Positions 1 through 6,180 of a stretch of DNA of 12,507 nucleotides are shown here, in pieces. Position 1 is the stretch's first letter. Each line of letters begins with the position of its first letter. The notes under the pieces were generated by a model. The model was given only the letters and a program-made list of their open reading frames with translations. It did not search any database and was not told the origin of the DNA. Location of the stretch: the NCBI GenBank assembly GCA_028287225.1, contig JAQBPZ010000355.1, positions 1 through 12,507 of the forward strand, given 5' to 3'. Source of the stretch: Gemmatimonadota bacterium (lineage in GTDB: Bacteria > Gemmatimonadota > Gemmatimonadetes > Gemmatimonadales > Gemmatimonadaceae). The translations under genes and the position numbers were made by a program.

Positions 1-479
1 TGGAGCGCCGCGTGCACTTCGCCGTCGGCTCCAGCGAGCTGGCGCTCGCCAGCCGTGCCACGCTCGGCGAGGTGGTGGCGATGCTGCGCTCGCACCCCGG
101 CGTGAACGTCATGATCGAAGGCCATACCGATGCCCGCGGACGCGGCCCGCGCAATCGCGAGCTCGCGGTGCGGCGCGCCGACGCCGTGCGCCGGTTCCTC
201 GACGAGGCGCAGGTCGCGCTCGGACGCGTGACCATCGCGGGCATCGGCGCCGACTCCGCCGCCGCCGTGCACGCGTCGGCGAAGGCGTTCGCGCGCGACC
301 GCCGCGTCACGCTCACCTTCACCGATGCGGACGGCACGCCGCTGACGCCCGGTGCATACCAGCTCCATGACGTCGATCACGAACGCGACCTTCAGGTCGA
401 GCGGCGCCGGCGCACCACCTCCCGCGGGACGCGCAGCGCGCCCCGCTCGCCAGCCGCTTCCCGCTCCATTCCCCGGTGA
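1..479 (+). CDS. OmpA-family peptidoglycan-binding domain protein (3' part)
   Basis: Only the C-terminal portion is in the window; the reading frame (codons from base 3) is open to the left edge with no convincing start, so the gene begins upstream. The visible protein opens with ERRVHFAVGSSEL, the first strand of an OmpA/MotB C-terminal domain, then has IEGHTDARG and a following NRELAVRRADAVRRFL helix, and near the end DRRVTLTF, matching the conserved TD..G, N..L...RA..V..xL and (N/D)RRV blocks of that family. This domain normally binds the diaminopimelate peptide of peptidoglycan from the periplasm. After the domain there is a tail of about 50 residues that becomes very arginine-rich (ERRRRTTSRGTR), which is atypical and may be a lineage-specific extension. 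It ends 4 bases before the earliest possible start of the next gene. Confidence 0.85.
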   Translation, partial: ERRVHFAVGSSELALASRATLGEVVAMLRSHPGVNVMIEGHTDARGRGPRNRELAVRRADAVRRFLDEAQVALGRVTIAGIGADSAAAVHASAKAFARDRRVTLTFTDADGTPLTPGAYQLHDVDHERDLQVERRRRTTSRGTRSAPRSPAASRSIPR

Positions 480-483
480 CCTC

Positions 484-924
484 GTGAAGATCTCCCTGGT
501 ATCCATGCGAGCGGCCCCTGCGCGGAGCGAGATGGCCGCTCCGGCACCCGGCGCACCGGCGTGGCCGGTGCCCGCGACGCTCTCGGTGCCGCGCGCGCTG
601 GCGGCGCGGCCGTCCTCGGTGAGCGCGCTGTCGTGGGAGCTGCTCGCGTTGCACGCGGAGGACGCCCAGCGTCGCGCGTCGATCGCCCATGCGCCGCTGC
701 GGGTGGTGGTGCAGTCCGTGGTCCGCGAGCTTCGCGCGGCGGGCGAGTCGTGGGAGGGCATCTACGCCGCGCTCCATGCCGCAGTGGTCCCGGTGCCGGG
801 ACGCCCGGTGAACTGGGCGGCGGAGTACGAGATGCACACCAGCCGGAGCGCGGCGCTGGTGGCACACATGCACAGCTGGGCCGACGTCGAGCGGCTTGCC
901 GAGCTCGAGAGCGAAGGGGGCTGA
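484..924 (+). CDS. uncharacterised protein, about 131-146 aa
   Basis: I do not recognise a family. The frame has high GC at third positions and ends in TGA just before the Crp/Fnr gene. Three starts are possible: GTG at 484, ATG at 505 and ATG at 532; the last has a GGAG 4 bases upstream, the first lies 4 bases after the OmpA-family stop and would suit translational coupling. I give the longest. The protein has a proline/alanine-rich N-terminus followed by predicted helices (SALSWELLALHAEDAQRR, APLRVVVQSVVRELRAAG, WEGIYAALHAAV) and no signal peptide or membrane segment, so it is probably a soluble helical cytoplasmic protein. It probably sits in one transcription unit with its neighbours because the gaps are 4 and 33 bases. 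Confidence 0.65.
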   Translation: MKISLVSMRAAPARSEMAAPAPGAPAWPVPATLSVPRALAARPSSVSALSWELLALHAEDAQRRASIAHAPLRVVVQSVVRELRAAGESWEGIYAALHAAVVPVPGRPVNWAAEYEMHTSRSAALVAHMHSWADVERLAELESEGG

Positions 925-957
925 GCACGGGCGCGCCCATTGCAACGGGAGGGCGTC

Positions 958-1674
958 ATGCACTCCCCAACGCCCCCGACCGGCAACCTGCTCCTCGCTG
1001 CCCTCTCACCCGATGACCGCGCGCAGGTGGAGCGGTGCCTCGAGCCCGTGGGCCTGCCCACCGGCAAGGTGCTCTACGAGCCCGGCGAGCGAATGGAGCA
1101 TGCGTACTTCCCCATCTCGGGGGTGATCTCCATGGTGAGCGACATGGAGCAGGGTACGGTGGAGGTGGGAACCGTGGGACGCGAAGGGATGCTCGGCATT
1201 CCCATCCTCCTCCTGAGCGCGTCGACCACCACGCGCGCCTTCATGCAGGTGCCCGGGCAGGGGTGGCGCTGCAGCGCCGCCGACCTGCTCCGGTGCACCA
1301 CCGAGGTACCCGCGTTCTCGCGCCTGCTGCATCGCTACATGCTCGCCCTCTTCGAGCAGGTGGCGCAGTCCGCCGCGTGCAACCGGCTCCATACCCTGGA
1401 GGAGCGGTGCGCGCGGTGGCTCCTGATGGTGCACGACCGGGTGGGTGACGAGGTGCTTCCACTGAAGCAGAGCTTCCTCGCGGACATGCTCGGCGTTCAC
1501 CGGCCGGCCGTGACGCTGGCCGCCGGCTCCCTCCAGACCGCGGGGCTGATTCGCTACAGCCGCGGACGGGTCCACATCCTCGACCGCCCCTCGCTCGAGC
1601 AGGCAGCCTGCGCCTGCTACCGGGTCGTGAGCGACAGCTTCGCGCGCCTGCGGAACGAGCCAGCCACCGTCTGA
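958..1674 (+). CDS. Crp/Fnr-family transcriptional regulator
   Basis: A 238-aa cytoplasmic DNA-binding regulator with the normal two-domain layout. Residues about 25-125 form a cyclic-nucleotide-binding-like beta roll (VLYEPGERMEHAYFPISG, VEVGTVGREGMLG), a long dimerisation helix follows (about 125-160), and residues about 173-198 (FLADMLGVHRPAVTLAAGSL) are the winged helix-turn-helix of the HTH_Crp_2 type, with the wing TAGLIRYSRGRVHIL. The cAMP-contacting pattern of true Crp is not obvious and there is no N-terminal cysteine cluster like Fnr, so the signal is unknown. ATG at 958 is chosen because GGGAGGG lies 5 bases upstream; an earlier TTG at 940 lacks such a site. A terminator-like hairpin follows the gene. 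A Crp-type half-site pair lies about 85 bases downstream of the stop, so it may control the next gene (inference). Confidence 0.92.
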   Translation: MHSPTPPTGNLLLAALSPDDRAQVERCLEPVGLPTGKVLYEPGERMEHAYFPISGVISMVSDMEQGTVEVGTVGREGMLGIPILLLSASTTTRAFMQVPGQGWRCSAADLLRCTTEVPAFSRLLHRYMLALFEQVAQSAACNRLHTLEERCARWLLMVHDRVGDEVLPLKQSFLADMLGVHRPAVTLAAGSLQTAGLIRYSRGRVHILDRPSLEQAACACYRVVSDSFARLRNEPATV

Positions 1675-1710
1675 CCACAGAGGGGCGTCGTGATCGTCAC
1701 GGCGCCCGCC

Positions 1711-1737
1711 AGATGCCGCCTCCGGGCGGCATTTCTC
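1711..1737 (+). terminator. terminator-like hairpin after the Crp/Fnr gene
   Basis: ATGCCGCC (1713-1720) and GGCGGCAT (1725-1732) form a perfect 8-bp stem with a TCCG loop, extendable by a G-U and an A-U pair to ten pairs, followed by TTTCTC. The U-tract is short, so efficiency is uncertain, but the position 39 bases after the stop codon fits an intrinsic terminator. Confidence 0.6.
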
Positions 1738-1759
1738 GTGCGAAACCTCACCGAACTCG

Positions 1760-1775
1760 TGTGACGTGGCGCACA
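1760..1775. promoter_or_regulatory. CRP-like binding site candidate
   Basis: TGTGA, six bases, GCACA: nine of ten positions match the Escherichia coli CRP consensus TGTGA-N6-TCACA. Its centre is about 65 bases upstream of the start point predicted from the TATAAAT box at 1820, close to where class I Crp activators bind. A Crp/Fnr-family gene lies immediately upstream, but whether this regulator shares the CRP motif is unknown. Confidence 0.35.
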
Positions 1776-1789
1776 CGTGGTGGCCGGGG

Positions 1790-1849
1790 CTTAGGTACGG
1801 TTCCGTACCTAAGGAATGGTATAAATGCTTACGCAGTAACAAGTTACTG
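1790..1849 (+). promoter_or_regulatory. promoter with two perfect inverted repeats (putative double operator)
   Basis: The arm CTTAGGTACGG (1790-1800) is followed by TT and then its exact reverse complement (1803-1813). A second repeat, CAGTAAC (1834-1840), AA, GTTACTG (1843-1849), lies 20 bases further on. Between them is TATAAAT at 1820-1826, a good -10 box in an otherwise GC-rich region. No good -35 hexamer is visible at 16-18 bases upstream: that position is inside the first palindrome. The second palindrome covers the predicted start point (about 1833). Both palindromes have a two-base centre, typical of dimeric-regulator operators. The leader to the gene at 1952 would be about 118 bases. 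Confidence 0.55.
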
Positions 1850-1951
1850 GCTTTTGGCTCCGCTTTTGCCTAGGTTGCAGCCAGGTAAACGGATGTCACT
1901 CTGCGGGACGCCGACGCCACGCGGCGGACCGGAACATCGAGAAGCTGCCAC

Positions 1952-2644
1952 ATGCCTGGATATCGCGCACTTTCGTCTTCCTTCGTGGGGTCCGCGGCCG
2001 ACTCGGCACGCGAGGCCGAATCGCTTCGCCGCGATGGCGACTCGGTGACCGCCATCACGCTGCTGGAGGAAGCGCTCGCCGCCAGCGAGCGCACGGCACC
2101 GCAACTGCCCGGCTGGCTGTGCGGGCGGCTGGCGGCCCTGTATCGCACCGTGGGGCGCTACGACGACGAGGTCGCGCTGCTGGAGCGCTATCGCGAGTCG
2201 CAGACGTCGGAGGAGGCCCGGTCGCGATACGATGCGCGGCTCTCGAAGGCCCGCACGATCGCGGAGCGGAAGCGCCGCAGCGACAGCGGGGCGCTGCTGT
2301 CGGTGCGCAAGGTGCTGGGCACCCCGCGTCGCCGCGGGACGCCCGTCAATTCAGCGGCGATCCAGCCCGCTGCCACGAACCACTTCCAGCACCTCTGCCG
2401 CCAGGTGCTCGCGGTGCCCGCCGGTGAGCCGGAGGCCGAGTTCGAGGCGCGCCTGGACGCGATGATGATTCCGCAGTGCGCGGCCGCGCGCGCGGCGGGC
2501 GTGCCCGTGGAGCAGCTGGTCCAGTCGCTCAAGGCGGCGGCGCGGGAGGCCGCGTTGCTGCCGGGGTCGGGCGAGCGCGATGGGCGATACAGCACGGCGC
2601 TGCTGCGCCTGCTCGCCGCGTACTTCGAGGACGCCGACCGCTAG
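1952..2644 (+). CDS. TPR-like uncharacterised protein, 230 aa
   Basis: No firm family. The N-terminal 100 residues are helical with TPR-like spacing (AREAESLRRDGDSVTAITLL, then LCGRLAALYRTVGRYDDEVA, then EEARSRYDARLSKARTIAER), suggesting one or two tetratricopeptide-type helical hairpins that would bind a protein partner. A basic linker (residues about 115-130) leads to a second helical part (FQHLCRQVLAVPAGEPEAEF, PVEQLVQSLKAAAREA, STALLRLLAAYFEDADR). No signal peptide, so cytoplasmic. ATG at 1952 is preceded by a weak GAGAAG at about 8 bases. It is the gene served by the symmetric promoter at 1790-1849, and is 53 bases ahead of the next small gene, so the two may be co-transcribed. Confidence 0.75.
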   Translation: MPGYRALSSSFVGSAADSAREAESLRRDGDSVTAITLLEEALAASERTAPQLPGWLCGRLAALYRTVGRYDDEVALLERYRESQTSEEARSRYDARLSKARTIAERKRRSDSGALLSVRKVLGTPRRRGTPVNSAAIQPAATNHFQHLCRQVLAVPAGEPEAEFEARLDAMMIPQCAAARAAGVPVEQLVQSLKAAAREAALLPGSGERDGRYSTALLRLLAAYFEDADR

Positions 2645-2697
2645 CGGGCATACCCGTTGCACCTGCCATCCGCGACCTTCACGAGCGAGGAGCACGG

Positions 2698-2973
2698 ATG
2701 GCGAGCAACGATCGAGGTGTACCGCGGGGCGACCATGTCGCCGGCGAGCAGGACAAGGCGGATTCCGTGAAGCGGCAGGAGGCGGGGCCACGCGGCGACG
2801 ACGTGGCGCCCGATTCCACGTCGCTGCGCAGCGCCGACGCGAACGTGCTGAGCGACGCGACCCCCGAGCCGGACCGCACCAAGGGGTCCGACCGCGGCGG
2901 CACCGCCGGCTGGGGCGGCGCGCCGGCCGGTGGGTCGGTGATCGACAAGCGGTCGCCGGACAAGAAGGGCTGA
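2698..2973 (+). CDS. small hydrophilic, probably disordered protein, 91 aa
   Basis: I do not recognise it. The start ATG at 2698 has a strong GAGGAG five bases upstream, which is better ribosome-binding evidence than for most genes here. The product is almost devoid of hydrophobic clusters, rich in D, R, K, G, S and P, and lacks cysteine, signal peptide and membrane segments. The C-terminus has a glycine-rich patch (GGTAGWGGAPAGGS) followed by VIDKRSPDKKG. Such composition is seen in stress-related or desiccation-related disordered proteins, but no specific family can be assigned. It follows the TPR-like gene by 53 bases on the same strand. Confidence 0.75.
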   Translation: MASNDRGVPRGDHVAGEQDKADSVKRQEAGPRGDDVAPDSTSLRSADANVLSDATPEPDRTKGSDRGGTAGWGGAPAGGSVIDKRSPDKKG

Positions 2974-2984
2974 GGCGGCCGCGT

Positions 2985-3371
2985 TCACGCCAGCTGCGCG
3001 AGCGGCGTGGCCGACCCCGGGATGCCGGCGATGGACGCCGCGAGGTGATCGAGCACGGCGTGCGGGCGGCCGGGAACGCGGCCCCACACGCAGATCGCCG
3101 ACGCCGCGGCGACGAGCAGGTCCGCGTCGGCTCGCGTGATCGGAGTGGGCACCACGCCGCTCGCGCGGAGCCGCGTGACCACCGCTTCGGCTTCGCCGAA
3201 AGCCACTTCGAGCGCGCAGGTGCGCAGCGATGCATCGGCGCGCCCCCAGTCCGGGTGCGAGATTCCGTCCTCGAGCACCGCATCGACGGCGTCGAGCACC
3301 GTCGCGAGGGCCTCGCGTCGTCGTCCCGTCACGAGGCGCGCGCCCTGACCGGTTCGCGATCCGCGCGTCAT
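2985..3371 (-). CDS. uncharacterised protein, 128 aa
   Basis: Not recognised. The minus-strand frame shows strong GC preference at third codon positions over most of its length, and the protein looks folded and helical: EALATVLDAVDAVLEDG, LRTCALEVAFGEAEAVVTRL, ITRADADLLVAAASAICVWG, HAVLDHLAASIAG. No signal peptide or transmembrane segment. The ATG at 3371 has no Shine-Dalgarno; the first 13 residues have less typical codon use, so a GTG at 3332 (VTGRRREAL) is an alternative start. It ends 11 bases from the convergent small gene at 2698-2973 and is divergent from the P450, with which it shares a 124-base upstream region. Confidence 0.65.
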   Translation of the reverse strand: MTRGSRTGQGARLVTGRRREALATVLDAVDAVLEDGISHPDWGRADASLRTCALEVAFGEAEAVVTRLRASGVVPTPITRADADLLVAAASAICVWGRVPGRPHAVLDHLAASIAGIPGSATPLAQLA

Positions 3372-3495
3372 GCGGGCGTGCTGTGTTTCTGGACCATGTG
3401 CATGTGCGGCATTGCGAAGGTATCCGGCATGCTGCGTACCGTGGCGGCGCGTGCGCACGCATCCGTTCGTGCGGCGCCGCGTGTAACGTGAAGCG

Positions 3496-4857
3496 ATGCC
3501 GCCTGCACCGAGGTCGCCACTGCCCATCCTGCCCACGCTGCCGCAGCGCTTTCCCGGCGAGGCGCTGCTCGCCATGACCCGGCGTCCGCTGGAGTTCCTG
3601 CCCGCGCTGCAGCGCGAGCGCGGCGACGTGGCCGGCTTCCGCTTCGGCCGGCAGGTCATCGCGCTGCTCAGCGCCCCCGACGACATCCGCGACGTGTTCG
3701 TGACGAACGCACGTGGCTTCCACAAGGGACGCGGGCTGGAGCGCGCGAAGCTCCTGCTGGGCGAAGGTCTCCTGACGAGCGAGGGTGAGGTGCACCTGCG
3801 CCAGCGCCGGCTGGCGCAGCCCGCCTTCCACCGTGCGCGCGTGGCCGCCTATGGCGAGACGATGGCGCGCTACGCCGCGCGGCGGATCGCGGGCTGGCGC
3901 GATGGCGCGACGATCGACGTCTCGCGCGAGATGGCGGCCTACACGCTGGCCGTGGTGGGCAAGACGCTCTTCGACGCCGACATCGAGGACGAGGCGCCGG
4001 AGATCGGCCGCGCGCTGAGCGACTCGCTGGCGGCCTTCAACTTCTCCGTCCTTCCCTTTGCCGAGCTGCTCCTCAAGCTCCCGTTCCCCGTGGTGCGCCG
4101 CTTCAACCGCGCGCGGGCCCGGCTCGACGCCACGATCTACCGGCTCATCGCCGAGCGGCGCGCATCGGGCGAGGATCGCGGCGACCTGCTGTCGATGCTG
4201 CTGCTGGCGCAGGATACGGAGGGTGGCGGCGGGGGGATGACGGACCTGCAGCTGCGCGACGAGGCGATGACCATCCTGCTCGCCGGGCACGAGACGACGG
4301 CGAATGCGCTGACGTGGGCGCTGCACCTCGTGGCGACGCATCCCGACGTCGCCGAACGGCTGCACGCCGAGGTGGACGCGCTGGGCGCGGCGCCGGCGGG
4401 CGCGGACGACGTGGCGCGGCTGCCGTACGCGCGCGCGGTGCTCGCGGAGACCATGCGCCTGTATCCGCCGGCGTGGATCGTCGGCCGCCGGGCGCTGGAG
4501 GCGTACGAGGTGGGCGGGTACACGCTACCGCCGCGCACCATCGTGCTGATGAGCCAGTGGGTCGTGCACCGCGATCCGCGGTGGTGGCCCGACGCAGGGC
4601 GGTTCCAGCCGGCGCGGTGGCTCGCCGGCGGCAGCGCGAACGACCCGGCGCGCCCGAAGTTCTCGTACTTCCCGTTCGGCGCCGGCACGCGCGTCTGCAT
4701 CGGCGAGCAGTTCGCGTGGATGGAGGGGGTGCTCGCGCTCGCGGCCATCGTGCGCGGGTGGCGGCTGGAGATGGTGCCCGGGCATCCGGTGGTGCCGCAG
4801 CCGATCGTGACGCTCAGGGCGAAGCACGGGATGCGGATGGTGGTGCGGGCGCGGTAG
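3496..4857 (+). CDS. cytochrome P450 monooxygenase
   Basis: A 453-aa heme-thiolate oxygenase that would insert one oxygen atom into an organic substrate using electrons from a redox partner. All core motifs are present: the I-helix oxygen-activation motif AGHETT (263-268), ExxR of the K helix (E318, R321), the PxRW meander region (PARW), and the heme-binding loop FPFGAGTRVCIGEQFA with the proximal cysteine at 401. The length and the GAGTRVCIG loop resemble the longer bacterial P450s that look like eukaryotic class II enzymes rather than 400-aa class I ones; a fatty-acid or terpenoid substrate is possible but not shown. No ferredoxin, ferredoxin reductase or fused reductase is encoded nearby. 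There is no Shine-Dalgarno; TAACGT lies six bases before the ATG, so the mRNA might be leaderless. Confidence 0.96.
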   Translation: MPPAPRSPLPILPTLPQRFPGEALLAMTRRPLEFLPALQRERGDVAGFRFGRQVIALLSAPDDIRDVFVTNARGFHKGRGLERAKLLLGEGLLTSEGEVHLRQRRLAQPAFHRARVAAYGETMARYAARRIAGWRDGATIDVSREMAAYTLAVVGKTLFDADIEDEAPEIGRALSDSLAAFNFSVLPFAELLLKLPFPVVRRFNRARARLDATIYRLIAERRASGEDRGDLLSMLLLAQDTEGGGGGMTDLQLRDEAMTILLAGHETTANALTWALHLVATHPDVAERLHAEVDALGAAPAGADDVARLPYARAVLAETMRLYPPAWIVGRRALEAYEVGGYTLPPRTIVLMSQWVVHRDPRWWPDAGRFQPARWLAGGSANDPARPKFSYFPFGAGTRVCIGEQFAWMEGVLALAAIVRGWRLEMVPGHPVVPQPIVTLRAKHGMRMVVRAR

Positions 4858-4901
4858 CGACCGCTCGTACGCAATACGACTGCTCCGTGGCTCGACGCCC
4901 G

Positions 4902-5014
4902 TGCAACGGCGTTTGCCACGGAGGACACGGAGGGACCGTATACCGGGATGCGCCCCCCTCGCCCTCCTCTCGCCTACCTCTGCGACCTTGGCGGTAGACG
5001 CGGTTGCCGTTGCA
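4902..5014. repeat. palindromic intergenic element (MITE/REP-like)
   Basis: The ends are a perfect 9-bp inverted repeat, TGCAACGGC (4902-4910) and GCCGTTGCA (5006-5014). Inside, 4911-4933 (GTTTGCCACGGAGGACACGG...) pairs with 4977-4999 at 15 Watson-Crick plus 4 G-U positions of 23; the right arm has six extra bases (5000-5005). The whole could fold as one long hairpin in RNA. The CCACGGAGGACACGGAGG-type arm looks repetitive. It lies in the 245-base gap after the P450 gene; nothing else is seen there except the ribosome-binding site of the next gene. Confidence 0.55.
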
Positions 5015-5102
5015 GCTACCCACGCTCCAGCTCCAATCCTGCCGGTGCGAGGTCGTGACGGTCGTGCGCGTCACGGTGCCGTTCTTGCCCGGTGAGGGAG
5101 TC

Positions 5103-5366
5103 ATGACGACACTCTCCCGTTCGCGCCTGCTGGCCGGCTCTGCCGCCCTGGCGCTCATGAGCCTCGCCGCGTGCGGCGAGCGGCCCCGACATGCCGTGGA
5201 TGGCGACACCGGCGCGGCCGCGCCGGCCACGGTGCGTGACATGTCCGCGACCCCGAAGGCGGGCGACAGCACCGCCGGCCTCACGCCGCCCACCGGCTCG
5301 CCGGCGCCGGCCGGGACCACCGATACCACGAAGAAGATGCCCTCGCCCTCGGCGAAGCGGCCCTGA
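5103..5366 (+). CDS. small putative lipoprotein, 87 aa
   Basis: ATG at 5103 is preceded by GTGAGGGAG, a good ribosome-binding site at close spacing. The product starts with a basic n-region (MTTLSRSR), a hydrophobic stretch and the lipobox SLAAC with the lipidated cysteine at 24, so it would be exported and anchored in a membrane after signal peptidase II cleavage. The mature 64 residues are low-complexity and rich in A, P, T, G and D, without recognisable domain, so function is unknown. It is convergent with the HAD gene with only eight bases between the stop codons. An upstream in-frame extension to 5004 is not supported by a start signal. Confidence 0.75.
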   Translation: MTTLSRSRLLAGSAALALMSLAACGERPRHAVDGDTGAAAPATVRDMSATPKAGDSTAGLTPPTGSPAPAGTTDTTKKMPSPSAKRP

Positions 5367-5374
5367 GTCGTGCG

Positions 5375-6076
5375 TCAGGCCGCCGCGACCCCGGCGGCGA
5401 GCGGTGAGTCGTCGAAGTGCGCGAGGAGGTCGGCGGGGTCGTCGTAGATGGCGGCCGCGCCGTCCAGCGCGTCGTCCGGCCATCCGCCGGTGCGCAGCGC
5501 GATGACCGGCACGCGCGCGCGCGTCGCGGCGACGATGTCGTACGGCGTGTCGCCGAGCATCGCGGCGTTCGCCGCCTGGCGGCCCGCCTTGCGCAGCGCC
5601 GCGATGACGATGTCCGGGTCCGGCTTGGAGGCGTCGGCGTCGTCGGACGAGGCGGCCACCTGGATCAGGTCCGCGACGCCCGCCTGGGTCAGGATCGCGG
5701 TGACCTCCTGCGCCTGCGCGGAGGTGGCGACGACGAGCTCCAGCCCGCGCGCCGTGAGATGCTCCAGCAGCGCGCGCGCGCCGGGCGTCGCGCGCAGCGT
5801 CGGCAGCTCACGGCGCGCGAAGATCTCGCCGCGCGCCACGCTGATGCGCTTCCCCTCCGCGCTCTCGGGATCCAGCCCGGTGAGCTCGGGCAGCAGCTTG
5901 TCGCCGCCCTTCCCGATCAGCGCCCGCACCTGATCGAAGGGGACGACGTACCCGTGCTCGGCAAAGGCGGCGACCCAGGCGCGCGCATGGCCGTCGTTGC
6001 TGTCGATGAGCGTCCCGTCGATGTCGAGCAGGACGGTCGTGAGCGCGGTACCGGGATTTCGTGGGGTAGTGGGCAT
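5375..6076 (-). CDS. HAD-superfamily hydrolase (phosphoglycolate phosphatase-like)
   Basis: A 233-aa cytoplasmic phosphatase or phosphomutase of the haloacid dehalogenase superfamily. Motif I is LLDIDGTLID with nucleophile D18 and acid/base D20; motif II is VVATS (T118/S119); motif III is SKPDPD with K151; motif IV is GDTPYD with D176 and D180. The helical segment between motif I and II (residues about 25-95) is a C1-type cap, as in phosphoglycolate phosphatases and beta-phosphoglucomutases. All catalytic positions are intact, but the substrate cannot be fixed from sequence. ATG at 6076 has no clear Shine-Dalgarno. The gene is divergent from the GT87 gene (104 bases between starts) and convergent with the small lipoprotein gene. 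Confidence 0.92.
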   Translation of the reverse strand: MPTTPRNPGTALTTVLLDIDGTLIDSNDGHARAWVAAFAEHGYVVPFDQVRALIGKGGDKLLPELTGLDPESAEGKRISVARGEIFARRELPTLRATPGARALLEHLTARGLELVVATSAQAQEVTAILTQAGVADLIQVAASSDDADASKPDPDIVIAALRKAGRQAANAAMLGDTPYDIVAATRARVPVIALRTGGWPDDALDGAAAIYDDPADLLAHFDDSPLAAGVAAA

Positions 6077-6180
6077 GACCGGCTCACGGTCAAAAGCGGT
6101 GCCGCGAGCGGCCGCATGGCACGAAGCGCGACGTGCCGCACGACTGACGCGCGTCGCACGGCCCCTCTAGCTTTCGCGCG

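Noticed and set aside
3449..3460. 12-bp perfect palindrome GCGTGCGCACGC upstream of the P450
   Set aside because: Several 12-bp palindromes are expected by chance in a GC-rich window of this size, and it is not aligned to a convincing promoter.
2641..4365. Long minus-strand open frame (574 codons) opposite the P450
   Set aside because: It is antisense to a P450 with all motifs; its translation is arginine/histidine-rich with no domain, as expected from GC-rich complementary frames.
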